A stretch of DNA of 64,000 nucleotides from DASYPQ01 sp036006425 (GTDB taxonomy: Bacteria > Planctomycetota > UBA1135 > GCA-002686595): assembly GCA_036006425.1 (NCBI GenBank), contig DASYPQ010000024.1, positions 147,003 to 211,002 on the forward strand, written 5' to 3'. The notes under the pieces were generated by a model, which saw nothing but the letters and a program-made list of their open reading frames with translations, searched no databases and had not been told where the DNA came from. The translations under genes and the position numbers were made by a program. Below are positions 49,480 to 57,761 of this stretch, one piece after another. Each line of letters opens with the position of its first letter. Within the stretch, counting starts at the first letter, position 1.

Positions 49480-50400
49480 TCAAGGTGACGCCCGGTGGCG
49501 CAGGAAGAGCACGATCGCGACGGTCCCCGCCCAGGCGATCACGTCGAGCCCGAACAGCAGGTCGCCGCCGAGGAGGACGCGCGTCGGGCTGCCGCCGCCT
49601 TCGCGGCGCTGCACGAGGAGCATGTACCGCGCCAGGCCGAATACGACGAACGGGACGGTCCAGATCAGGCTGTGGCTCGCGCCGAACTTCTTCGCCGTCT
49701 CCTCGGACACCGTGTACATCGTGTAGGTGAGGATCGTGCACGCCGAGAGCACGGTGACCATCTGGTCGAGGAACCCGGCGTTGTACTGGAGCAGGATCGC
49801 GCGGTGCTCGCCGCGGCCCTCGCCGAGGAGATCGGTCTCCGCGCGCCGCTTGCACAGGGCGAGGAAGAGCGCGAGGAAGAGCGTGCACAGCATGAGCCAG
49901 TGCGAGACCTGCGCTCCCGCGGCGAGCCCGCCGCCGTAGACGCGCAGCAGGAATCCCCCCGCGATGCAGAACGCGTCGACGAGGACGACGTGCTTCAGGC
50001 GGAGGCTGTAGGCGAGATTGAGCGCCATGTACGCCGCGACGACCCAGACGACCGGCGGATCGCCGCCCGCGCGGAGCGCGAGCGCGAGCGCGCCGGCCGC
50101 GCACGCGAGCGCCGCCGTCCAGGCGACCGGCGGCGACACGGCGCCGCACGCGATCGCGCGGAGGCACTTCGTCGGGTGCTTGCGGTCGGACTCGATGTCG
50201 CACAGGTCGTTGACGAGGTAGACCGCGCTCGAGCCGAGGCAGAAGCCGAAGAACGCCCAGACGGTGCGCCAGACTCCGGCGAGATCCTGTCCCGCGAACC
50301 CGCCGCGCTCGCCGGCGGCGAACACGAGCGCCGCGAGCACGAAGACGTTCTTGACCCACTGCTGCGGGCGCAGGGCGAGCACGAGCGCCTTCAGCTTCAT
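49480..50400 (-). CDS. UbiA-family prenyltransferase, decaprenyl-phosphate phosphoribosyltransferase-like
   Basis: Protein of 306 residues with eight to nine hydrophobic helices. LRPQQWVKNVFVLAALVFAA is the N-terminal motif of DPPR synthases, AVYLVNDLCDIESDRKHPTK is the first Asp-rich motif, and YSLRLKHVVLVDAFCIAGGF the second. In mycobacteria this enzyme makes decaprenylphosphoryl-phosphoribose, precursor of the arabinose donor. Homologues occur widely with unknown products. The R-P-I-A motif is here RAIACG. No epimerase pair is seen beside it. TATACG lies 6 nt ahead of the ATG. It leads a unit with the aminotransferase (24 bp) and ltaE. Confidence 0.88.
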   Translation of the reverse strand: MKLKALVLALRPQQWVKNVFVLAALVFAAGERGGFAGQDLAGVWRTVWAFFGFCLGSSAVYLVNDLCDIESDRKHPTKCLRAIACGAVSPPVAWTAALACAAGALALALRAGGDPPVVWVVAAYMALNLAYSLRLKHVVLVDAFCIAGGFLLRVYGGGLAAGAQVSHWLMLCTLFLALFLALCKRRAETDLLGEGRGEHRAILLQYNAGFLDQMVTVLSACTILTYTMYTVSEETAKKFGASHSLIWTVPFVVFGLARYMLLVQRREGGGSPTRVLLGGDLLFGLDVIAWAGTVAIVLFLRHRASP

Positions 50401-50406
50401 GGCCAC

Positions 50407-50412
50407 CGTATA
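50407..50412 (-). promoter_or_regulatory. -10-like TATACG, 6 nt before an ATG
   Basis: TATACG on the minus strand, 6 nt ahead of the prenyltransferase ATG in the 62-bp gap after the pseudopilin gene. It predicts a leaderless mRNA. Confidence 0.45.
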
Positions 50413-50462
50413 TCGGGAACCGGAGGCCGGTTCCATGACCGCGGCGCTCGGGCGAGGGAGGC

Positions 50463-51119
50463 TCAATCGAGCGAGAGCTTCTTCAGTGCTTCGATCGGCG
50501 ATTCCGGGCCGACCTTGAGCACCTTGTCGTCTTCCGTGAGCACGCCCCGCTCGCGGAGGTCGAGCAGCTCGATCGCGGTCGCCGTCCCGTCCGCCCACAG
50601 CACGCACGTCGACGTCGGGTGGTTCATCTCGGGATCGTTGTCGTCCGCGATCAACGCGTCGTCGCCGCTCCCGGGCCAGCGGCGCAGCGGGTACTGCTTC
50701 ATGTCCCTGCCGGCGTAGGCCGAGTACGTCCCGTCGATCGTGTCGAGGTGGCCGTACCACTCCTTCTCGTCCTTGATCGTCCCGATCGCGAGCGAGCCGC
50801 GCTCGACCGCCGGGCACGACATCCGCTTCGCGTTCTCCGCCGTGTTCTCGATGTCGCCGTCCGCGATCAGCGCGGCGAAGAACTTCACGCCGCTGCCCGT
50901 CGGCAGCTTCTCGTGCTTCATGTGGTAGACGGTCAGGTCGCGGTAGATCTGCTGGAGGTTCGCGCGGCAGGCCGTCACCTTCGCCTGCTGGATCGCGGTC
51001 ACGATCCGCGGCAGGAGGAACGTCATCAGGACCAGGATGATCGCGATGACCGCGAGGAGCTCGATCAGCGTGAAACCCCCGCTCTGGACGGGGCGTCTGG
51101 AAGTGGGAGTCTTCGACAT
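50463..51119 (-). CDS. Type II secretion/type IV pilus-like pseudopilin
   Basis: Protein of 218 residues. SGGFTLIELLAVIAIILVLM is a class III (prepilin) signal: Gly cleavage site, Phe at mature +1, Glu at +5, then a hydrophobic helix that packs in the fibre. The C-terminal globular domain (ANLQQIYRDLTVYHMKHEKL, then HPTSTCVLWADGTATAIELL) resembles the GspG-like and DUF1559-like pilins common in Planctomycetota, but it lacks their long C-terminal motif. It is a single gene with TAGAAC 7 nt before its ATG; no prepilin peptidase or secretion ATPase lies nearby. Confidence 0.88.
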   Translation of the reverse strand: MSKTPTSRRPVQSGGFTLIELLAVIAIILVLMTFLLPRIVTAIQQAKVTACRANLQQIYRDLTVYHMKHEKLPTGSGVKFFAALIADGDIENTAENAKRMSCPAVERGSLAIGTIKDEKEWYGHLDTIDGTYSAYAGRDMKQYPLRRWPGSGDDALIADDNDPEMNHPTSTCVLWADGTATAIELLDLRERGVLTEDDKVLKVGPESPIEALKKLSLD

Positions 51120-51126
51120 GGCCGAG

Positions 51127-51132
51127 GTTCTA
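51127..51132 (-). promoter_or_regulatory. -10-like TAGAAC, 7 nt before an ATG
   Basis: TAGAAC on the minus strand in the 41-bp gap between metK and the pseudopilin gene, 7 nt before the ATG. Confidence 0.4.
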
Positions 51133-51160
51133 CCCCGGGTCCCCTCCCCAGTCACGAACC

Positions 51161-52330
51161 CTACGCCCGCGCCGGCGCCGCGACGGCTTCCGTCAGGGCG
51201 GCGGTCTTGTCCGTGCGTTCCCAGGGGAAGCCCGGGCGCCCGAAGTGGCCGTGGTAGGCGGTCTTCTCGTAGATCGGCTTCTTCAGGTCGAACTGCTTGA
51301 TGATCGCCGCCGGGCGCAAGTCGAACACCTTCTCGACCGCTGCGGTGAGCACGTCGTCCTTCACCTTGCCCGTGCCGAACGTCTCGGCGCGGATCGAGAG
51401 CGGCTTCGCGATCCCGATCGCGTAGGACACCTGGACTTCGCAGCGCGCGGCGAGGCCCGCGGCGACGACGTTCTTCGCGACCCAGCGCGCGGCGTAGGCG
51501 GCCGAGCGGTCGACCTTGCTCGGATCCTTCCCGCTGAACGCGCCGCCGCCGTGACGACCCATGCCGCCGTACGTGTCGACGATGATCTTCCGTCCCGTCA
51601 GTCCGCAGTCGCCGTGCGGCCCCCCGACGACGAAGCGCCCGGTCGGGTTCACGTGGTAGATCGTCTTCGCGTCGAGGAACTGCGGCGGGATCACCGGCTT
51701 GATCAGCTTCTCGACGATCTCCTTCGTGATCGTCTCGTGCGACACCTCGGGCGCGTGCTGCGTGCTGATCAGCACCGTGTGGACGCGCACGGGCTTCAGT
51801 CCGTCGTACTCCACCGTCAGCTGGCTCTTCGCGTCGGGGCGCAGCCAGGCGAGGACGCCCTTCTGGCGGAGCTCGGCCTGCTTCTCCATCAACCGGTGCG
51901 CGTAGTGGATCGGGAACGGCATGAACTCGGGCGTCTCGTCGCACGCGAAGCCGAACATGAGGCCCTGGTCGCCGGCGCCCTGCTCCTTGTGCAGGCCCTC
52001 GCCCTCGGTGACGCCCTGGGAGATGTCGGGCGACTGCGAGTGGAGGCGGACCTGGACTTCGCACGTGCCGCCGTCCATGCCCCAGTCGGCGTTCACGTAG
52101 CCGATGCGGCGGATCGCCTTCCGCGCCACCGCTTCGTAGTCGACCTTCGACTTCGTCGTGATCTCGCCCGCGACGACGCACAGGTCCGTCGTGACCAGCG
52201 TCTCGCAGGCGACGCGGCTCTCGGAGTCCCCCGCCAGGCACGCGTCGAGGATCGCGTCGGAGACCTGGTCGGCCACCTTGTCGGGGTGGCCCATGGAGAC
52301 GGATTCGGAGGTGAAGAGCATTCGGGCCAT
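51161..52330 (-). CDS. metK: S-adenosylmethionine synthetase
   Basis: Protein of 389 residues making SAM from methionine and ATP. ESVSMGHPDKVADQVSDAIL (ATP/Met loop), GAGDQGLMFGFACDETPEFM, and GGGAFSGKDPSKVDRSAAYA (P-loop GGGAFSGKD) are fully conserved, as is VNPTGRFVVGGPHGDCGLTG. Length is normal. A -10-like TATGCT overlaps the waaA stop codon, giving a predicted leader of about 55-60 nt that opens with an 8-bp GC hairpin (52366-52386). I find no SAM riboswitch fold in that leader. The SAM-consuming genes nearby at 35116-40544 are on separate units. Confidence 0.98.
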   Translation of the reverse strand: MARMLFTSESVSMGHPDKVADQVSDAILDACLAGDSESRVACETLVTTDLCVVAGEITTKSKVDYEAVARKAIRRIGYVNADWGMDGGTCEVQVRLHSQSPDISQGVTEGEGLHKEQGAGDQGLMFGFACDETPEFMPFPIHYAHRLMEKQAELRQKGVLAWLRPDAKSQLTVEYDGLKPVRVHTVLISTQHAPEVSHETITKEIVEKLIKPVIPPQFLDAKTIYHVNPTGRFVVGGPHGDCGLTGRKIIVDTYGGMGRHGGGAFSGKDPSKVDRSAAYAARWVAKNVVAAGLAARCEVQVSYAIGIAKPLSIRAETFGTGKVKDDVLTAAVEKVFDLRPAAIIKQFDLKKPIYEKTAYHGHFGRPGFPWERTDKTAALTEAVAAPARA

Positions 52331-52365
52331 GGGCGTCGGTGCGGTCAGGAGTTGCGGTTCCGGGG

Positions 52366-52386
52366 CGCGCCCGCCCTTCGGGCGCG
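52366..52386. promoter_or_regulatory. GC-rich hairpin between waaA and metK
   Basis: CGCGCCCG (52366-52373) pairs perfectly with CGGGCGCG (52379-52386) around a 5-nt loop. It lies 5 nt after the waaA stop and at the 5' end of the predicted metK leader. Without a T-tract it is a weak candidate for an intrinsic terminator. Confidence 0.5.
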
Positions 52387-52391
52387 AAAGC

Positions 52392-53792
52392 TCAGCATAC
52401 CAGATGGACGCGGCCCGGGCCGGCCCCGCGGGGGTCTCTCGCGCGCGCTTCCGGCGGCAGGCAGCGGTCGAGCAGCGCCCGGTTCGTGACCTCGGTCGCC
52501 CCCTTCTGGGCCTGCACCGCGGCGATCCCCGCGCGCGCCATCCGCGTCCGCACGCCGTCGTCCCCGAGGATCTCCGCGAGCGCGCGCTCGAGCCCGGCTT
52601 CGTCCTCGACGCGGCGACTCGCCCCGGCCTTCGCGAGCAGCGCCTCCTCCTGCGCGAAGTTCCACAGGTTCGGTCCGTGGACGACGGGCTTTCCCTGCGC
52701 GGCCGGCTCGAGCACGTTCTGTCCGCCGTGCGCGACGAGGCTCCCGCCGACGAACACGACGTCGGCGAGCGCGTAGACGTGCTCGAGCTCGCCCATCGTG
52801 TCGACGAGCGCCGGGCGCGACGGATCGGGGACCTCGCCCGCGCGAAGGCGCGACAGGAGCTGCGGCGGACTGCCGAGAGCGGTCAGCTCGCGCACGACCG
52901 CCGCGGCGCGCTCGGGGTGGCGCGGGACGAGGATCAGGCGCACTCCATCCGCCGCGCGCGCGCAGGCCTGGACGACGAGGCGTTCCTCGGGATCGTGCGT
53001 GCTGCCGGCGACCAGCGTCCTCTGTCCGTCGCGCGCGCCGAGGAGCGCCGCGAGCTCCGCGCCCGGATCGACCGTCCCCGTGCGCAGCCCGTCGGCCTTG
53101 ATGTTGCCGGTGACGAGGATCCGCTCGCGCGATCCGACGAGGTCGCCGAAGCGCGCCGCGTACTCCTCGTCCTGGACGCACAGGAGCGTCAGGCGGTTGA
53201 ACTGCGGCAGGAGATCGCGGAACCGGTGGTAGTGGCCGAAGCTCCGCCCCGTGATCCGTCCGTTGACGACCGCGACGGGCACGCCGTGGCGGTTCGCCTG
53301 GCGCAGGAAGTTGGGCCAGATCTCGAGCTCGACGAGCACGACGCAGACGGGTGCCACCCGGTCGAGGAAGCGCGAGACCACGGGTGACAGGTCGAGGGGA
53401 AAGCGCACGACCGTGCTGTCCGTGTACAGCCTGCGCGCGACGGAGAGACCCGTGTCCGTCGTCGTGCTGATGACGATCTCGAGGTCCGGACGCGACGCGG
53501 CGAGCGCGCGCACGAGCGACTGCGCCGCCTTGACCTCCCCGACCGACACGCCGTGGATCAGGATCCGCGGGCGCGCGCCGGGCGCGGGCGGCCGCGGGAG
53601 ACCGAAGCCGAGGCGCGCGCTCGCCATCGCGCGGAAGCGCGGGGTCGTGGCGCAGCGCAGGATCCACCACGGCGAGGCGAGCAGGACCGCGAGGATCCAG
53701 CACAGGTCGTAGGCCGCGTGGAGCGTCCAGCGCAGGACCCCGGGATTCGGGTCGACGAGGATCGGGGTGGGCGGAGCCGCTTGCGCGCTCAT
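52392..53792 (-). CDS. waaA: 3-deoxy-D-manno-octulosonic acid transferase
   Basis: Protein of 466 residues adding Kdo to lipid A at the cytoplasmic face of the inner membrane. After an N-terminal helix (YDLCWILAVLLASPWWILRC) come the family motifs LIHGVSVGEVKAAQSLVRAL, VLVELEIWPNFLRQANRHGV, VNGRITGRSFGHYHRFRDLL, TGNIKADG, LVAGSTHDPEERLV and FVGGSLVAHGGQNVLEPAAQ. All are intact, with the usual Glu in GEVKAA. It shows that the organism builds Kdo-containing lipopolysaccharide. Its ATG overlaps the secA stop by 4 nt. Confidence 0.97.
   Translation of the reverse strand: MSAQAAPPTPILVDPNPGVLRWTLHAAYDLCWILAVLLASPWWILRCATTPRFRAMASARLGFGLPRPPAPGARPRILIHGVSVGEVKAAQSLVRALAASRPDLEIVISTTTDTGLSVARRLYTDSTVVRFPLDLSPVVSRFLDRVAPVCVVLVELEIWPNFLRQANRHGVPVAVVNGRITGRSFGHYHRFRDLLPQFNRLTLLCVQDEEYAARFGDLVGSRERILVTGNIKADGLRTGTVDPGAELAALLGARDGQRTLVAGSTHDPEERLVVQACARAADGVRLILVPRHPERAAAVVRELTALGSPPQLLSRLRAGEVPDPSRPALVDTMGELEHVYALADVVFVGGSLVAHGGQNVLEPAAQGKPVVHGPNLWNFAQEEALLAKAGASRRVEDEAGLERALAEILGDDGVRTRMARAGIAAVQAQKGATEVTNRALLDRCLPPEARARDPRGAGPGRVHLVC
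52394..52399 (-). promoter_or_regulatory. -10-like TATGCT overlapping the waaA stop, upstream of metK
   Basis: TATGCT on the minus strand shares its last bases with the waaA stop codon region, 63 nt ahead of metK. It is the only -10-like hexamer in the gap. No convincing -35 is seen. Confidence 0.4.
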
Positions 53793-56692
53793 CCGCCCTT
53801 GCCGTGGCACTTCTTGTATTTCTGCCCGCTGCCGCAGGGGCACGGGTCGTTGCGCCCGACGGCGGGGACGTGCTCGCGCTGCGCGGGCGCGGGCGTCGGC
53901 CGCGGCGCGGGCGGCTGCGCCGGCGGAACGGCGTTGCCGTCGGTCGCGGGCGCCGCGGGAGTCGCCGGTGCGCTCGGCGGCGGCTCCGCCGGCTTCTGCT
54001 GGGCCGCGGCGATCCGCTCCTGGCGCTTCGCGAGATCGAACGCGCGGCTCGCCGGGATGTACTGCGTCGGACGCGGCCGGCTCGCGGCCGCGCGCATCCG
54101 CGCGGCGGCGGCGGCGGACGGCTCGATCCCCTTCGGCTGCGGCACCGCGCCGGCCGGGGATGCGGCCGCGGATTCGCTGCGTTCCTCCGGTCGCGAGATC
54201 TTGATGCGCAGGATCAGGCTCGTGACTTCGTCCTCGATCGCCTGGAGCAGCTGCTCGAAGAGCTGGAAGCCCTCGCGCTTGTACTCCGTCTTCGGATCGA
54301 CCTGGCCGTAGCCGCGGAGCCCGATGCCGGCCTTCAACGCGTCGATCGCGTGGAGGTGGTCCTTCCACCGGCCGTCGATGCCGTTGAGGAGGATGTAGCG
54401 CTCGAGCTGGCGCTGGATCTCGGGCGTGAGCTCGGCTTCGCGCTTCTCGTACTGCGCGAGCACGGCTTCCTGCACGGGCTCGAGCTTGCCGTCCTTCGCG
54501 ACCGCGTCCGCGCCCATCTCCGCGTCGATCTCGAAGCCGAACGTGCGCAGGAACCAGCCGCGGAAGCCCTCGGCGTCCTGGAAGAACGTCGTCTGCGCCG
54601 AGCGCGCGACGGCGCGCTGGAGCATCTCGAGGACCATGTCCTTCGTGCCCTTCGCCTCGAGCACCTTCTGGCGCGCGCCGTAGATCTGGTGGCGCTGCTG
54701 GTCCATCACCTCGTCGTACTCGAGGAGGTTCTTGCGCACCTCGAAGTTGCGGTCCTCGACCTTCTTCTGCGCGCGCGCGATCGCGCGGGTCACCATCCCG
54801 GACTCGATCGGGACGCCTTCGGCCATGCCGAGGCGCTCCATGAAGTTCGTGACCCAGTCGCGGTAGAAGATCCGCATCAGGTCGTCCTGCAGCGACAGGT
54901 AGAACCGCGACTCGCCGTCGTTCCCCTGCCGCCCCGACCGGCCGCGGAGCTGGTTGTCGATCCGCCGCGCTTCGTGGCGTTCGGTGCCGAGCACGTAGAG
55001 CCCGCCGAGCGCCATCACTTCCAGTTCGTCGGAGCGCCCGCGCGTGCGCAGCTGCTCGCGGATCGCGTCGATCTCGGCGAGGTGCGCGAGGTCGCCCTGG
55101 TGCAGCCCCTTCTCCGCGAGCTCCTTCTCGAGGCGGTGCTCGAAGTTCCCGCCGAGCTTGATGTCCGTGCCGCGGCCGGCCATGTTCGTCGCGACGGTGA
55201 CGGCGCCCTTCTCGCCGGCGAGCGCGACGATCTGCGCTTCGCGCTCGTGGTGCTTCGCGTTCAGGACCTCGTGCCTCACGCCGCGGCGCTGGAGCATCCC
55301 CGAGAGCTTCTCGGACTTCTCCACCGACGTCGTCCCGACGAGCACGGGCTGGCCCTTTTCGTGCAGGCGCGCGATCTCGTCGGTGATCGCCTTCCACTTC
55401 TCCTTCTCCGTGCGGAAGACGGTGTCGTCCTGGTCCTTGCGCACCATCGCGACGTTCGTCGGGATCTGGATGACGTCGAGCTTGTAGATCTTGAGGAACT
55501 CGCCCGCCTCGGTGACCGCGGTGCCGGTCATCCCCGCGAGCTTCTTGAACATGCGGAAGTAGTTCTGGATCGTGATCGTCGCGAGGGTCTGGTTCTCCTG
55601 CTTGGGCTTCAGGCCTTCCTTCGCCTCGACCGCCTGGTGCAGGCCGTCGGACCAGCGCCGGCCGTGCATCTTCCGGCCCGTGAACTCGTCGACGATGATC
55701 ACCTCGTCGCCGTCGACGACGTACTCCTTGTCGCGCTGGTACAGGTTGTGCGCCCGGAGCGCGTTCTCGATGAAGTGCGGCCAGTCCTCGTTCGGCGGGA
55801 CGAAGAAGGACTCGACGCCGACGATCCGCTCGGCCTCCTCGATGCCGGGCTCGAGCAGCGAGGCGAGGCGCTCCTTCTCCTTGACCTCGTAGTGCGTGTC
55901 GCGGACGAGCTTGCGCGCGATCGTGTCGGCGAGCTTGTACTTCTCGGTCGACTCCTCGGCCGGCCCCGAGATGATCAGCGGCGTGCGCGCCTCGTCGATC
56001 AGGATCGAGTCGACTTCGTCGACGATCGCGTAGTGGAGGAACTTCTGGACCTGGTCCTCGACCCGGCCCTTCATGTTGTCGCGCAGGTAGTCGAACCCGA
56101 ACTCGTTGTTCGTGCCGTAGACGATGTCGCAGGCGTAGACCGGCTGGCGCTCCCACGGATTCATGTCGGACTGGATCGCGCCGACGGCGAGGCCGAGGTA
56201 GTCGTAGATCGGGCCCATCCACGCCGCGTCGCGGCGCGCGAGGTAGTCGTTGACGGTGACGAGGTAGACCGTCTTGCCCGACAGCGCGTTCAGCACGAGC
56301 GCGAGCGTGGCGACGAGCGTCTTGCCTTCGCCGGTCATCATCTCGGCGATCGAGCCGTTGTGGAGCACGACGCCGCCGACGAGCTGGACGTCGAAGTGCC
56401 GCATCCCGAGGGTGCGCACCGAGGCCTCGCGGACCAGGGCGAAGACCTTGGGGAGGATGTCGTCGAGGGTCGTCTCCCCCTTCTTGATCGCCTCCTTGTA
56501 CGCGGCGATCTCGGCCTTGACCGCCTCGGCGGAGAGCCCCTTCGCCCACGGCTCGAGGCCGTTGATCTCCGCGATCAGGGGCACGAGCTTGCGGACGACG
56601 CGCTCGTTGCGCGCCCCGAAGAGGCCCTTGGCGAAGCGTCCGACGTTCTCGCCGAACTGCCCGATCTTGTCCGAGAACTGGTCCCAATCCAT
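53789..56692 (-). CDS. secA: Protein translocase ATPase SecA
   Basis: Protein of 967 residues driving preproteins through SecYEG. Walker A is AEMMTGEGKTLVATLALVLN, Walker B VDEVDSILIDEARTPLIISG, and the helicase motif NMAGRGTDIKLGG and QLRGRSGRQGNDGESRFYLS (arginine finger) are intact. The chain ends with an about 100-residue Ala/Pro/Gln-rich linker and the zinc-binding SEC-C motif NDPCPCGSGQKYKKCHG, which binds SecB or ribosome. It is longer than the E. coli enzyme (901) because of that linker. Its stop overlaps the waaA start. The leader is 46 nt from a TAGCTT at 56739-56744. Confidence 0.98.
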   Translation of the reverse strand: MDWDQFSDKIGQFGENVGRFAKGLFGARNERVVRKLVPLIAEINGLEPWAKGLSAEAVKAEIAAYKEAIKKGETTLDDILPKVFALVREASVRTLGMRHFDVQLVGGVVLHNGSIAEMMTGEGKTLVATLALVLNALSGKTVYLVTVNDYLARRDAAWMGPIYDYLGLAVGAIQSDMNPWERQPVYACDIVYGTNNEFGFDYLRDNMKGRVEDQVQKFLHYAIVDEVDSILIDEARTPLIISGPAEESTEKYKLADTIARKLVRDTHYEVKEKERLASLLEPGIEEAERIVGVESFFVPPNEDWPHFIENALRAHNLYQRDKEYVVDGDEVIIVDEFTGRKMHGRRWSDGLHQAVEAKEGLKPKQENQTLATITIQNYFRMFKKLAGMTGTAVTEAGEFLKIYKLDVIQIPTNVAMVRKDQDDTVFRTEKEKWKAITDEIARLHEKGQPVLVGTTSVEKSEKLSGMLQRRGVRHEVLNAKHHEREAQIVALAGEKGAVTVATNMAGRGTDIKLGGNFEHRLEKELAEKGLHQGDLAHLAEIDAIREQLRTRGRSDELEVMALGGLYVLGTERHEARRIDNQLRGRSGRQGNDGESRFYLSLQDDLMRIFYRDWVTNFMERLGMAEGVPIESGMVTRAIARAQKKVEDRNFEVRKNLLEYDEVMDQQRHQIYGARQKVLEAKGTKDMVLEMLQRAVARSAQTTFFQDAEGFRGWFLRTFGFEIDAEMGADAVAKDGKLEPVQEAVLAQYEKREAELTPEIQRQLERYILLNGIDGRWKDHLHAIDALKAGIGLRGYGQVDPKTEYKREGFQLFEQLLQAIEDEVTSLILRIKISRPEERSESAAASPAGAVPQPKGIEPSAAAAARMRAAASRPRPTQYIPASRAFDLAKRQERIAAAQQKPAEPPPSAPATPAAPATDGNAVPPAQPPAPRPTPAPAQREHVPAVGRNDPCPCGSGQKYKKCHGKGG

Positions 56693-56862
56693 GCGGCGTG
56701 TCCCCTCGAAGCCGGATCTCCGGCGCAGGGGGGCACCTAAGCTACTGGAAGGATTCTGCCCAGAGGAAGCGTCTAGGTCGATCCTCCGGATTTCCGGGTG
56801 ACGGACGGCGTGACCGCGCCTCGACACGGCGCCTGGAGGCCGTCGCCTGGCACGGCCGCGAG

Positions 56863-57705
56863 CTAGCCTGCGCCCGTGCGGTGCTCGAGCATCTGCTTGA
56901 TCATCGCGAAGAGCACCTCGCGGGGGTACGGCTTGCGCAGGAAGCCCGAGGCGCGCGGCACCGCGTCGAGCGCGATCGACGACGCCGTGGCGAGGAGCAC
57001 GGGCAGGTTCTTGAGCCGCGGATTCTCGCGCACGCGCTGCAGCACCTGCTCGCCGCCGATGTCCGGCATCCCGTAGTCGAGGAGGATCAGGTCGGGCAAC
57101 GGATCGTGCTCGAGGCGCTCGAGGACCTGGCGGCCGTCGTAGGCGAGCTCGACCTGGTATCCGCGCGCCTCGAGCAGCGCCGCGAGGCCCTGCGCGACCT
57201 GGCTCTCGTCGTCGACGACGAGCAGTCGCGCCGGCTTCGTGCCCTCGCGCTCGACCTGCGCGATCCCCTCGGCGATCAGGCGCAGGTCCTCGTTCGTCGG
57301 CAGGCCTTCGCGCGCCCACGCCTCCTCGATCTCGCGCTTCATCTCGAGGTTCTGCTTCTTGAGATCGACCCACGCGAAGTAGTCCGGGCTGTCCGAGCGC
57401 ACGTCGATGTCGTCGTGCGTGTCGACGGAGAAGAAGTACTCCTCGTCGACGAGGTACTCCTGGACGACGAACTTCATGAACGGGTAGCGCCGGTTGCCGA
57501 GGCGCAGCGTGTAGCGCTGCAACACGGCGCCTTCCGACGCGCTCGGGCGCTCGAAACGCGCGAAGAGCTCCGGCAGCGTGCTCGCCTCCTCGAGCTCGGC
57601 GAGCCGCGCGCGGCAGCGCGGCGCCTCCGTCCCGTGGAACGCCTTCTCGAGGTAGATCGCGACGGCGCGCCGCACGAGCGCGGGTGTCATGTCCTCGAGG
57701 CGCAT
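56863..57705 (-). CDS. Response regulator with an N-terminal domain of unknown function
   Basis: Protein of 280 residues. Residues 158-280 are a receiver domain: LLVVDDESQVAQGLAALLEA (acidic pair D165/D166), LPDLILLDYGMPDIGGEQVL (phosphoacceptor Asp), LLATASS (Thr/Ser), and SGFLRKPYPREVLFAM (Lys). Residues 1-140 form a distinct domain (ARFERPSASEGAVLQRYTLR, PFMKFVVQEYLVDEEYFFSV, SPDYFAWVDLKKQNLEMKRE). I do not recognise it. The order (output first, receiver second) is uncommon. No histidine kinase is in the window. It lies between pyrD (56 bp) and secA (170 bp). Confidence 0.85.
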   Translation of the reverse strand: MRLEDMTPALVRRAVAIYLEKAFHGTEAPRCRARLAELEEASTLPELFARFERPSASEGAVLQRYTLRLGNRRYPFMKFVVQEYLVDEEYFFSVDTHDDIDVRSDSPDYFAWVDLKKQNLEMKREIEEAWAREGLPTNEDLRLIAEGIAQVEREGTKPARLLVVDDESQVAQGLAALLEARGYQVELAYDGRQVLERLEHDPLPDLILLDYGMPDIGGEQVLQRVRENPRLKNLPVLLATASSIALDAVPRASGFLRKPYPREVLFAMIKQMLEHRTGAG

Positions 57706-57761
57706 GGTTCACCCGGTGTGCGGCTCGCGTCACCCCGTCGCGGGGACGACGCGCGCGTCGC

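Noticed and set aside
52330..52400. SAM riboswitch upstream of metK
   Set aside because: The gap is too short for SAM-I, and neither its conserved core nor that of SAM-II or SMK-box is recognisable.
52400..56687. One long minus-strand frame spanning secA in the waaA frame
   Set aside because: The secA frame carries all SecA motifs; the other frame is Arg-rich noise until the WaaA start at 53792.
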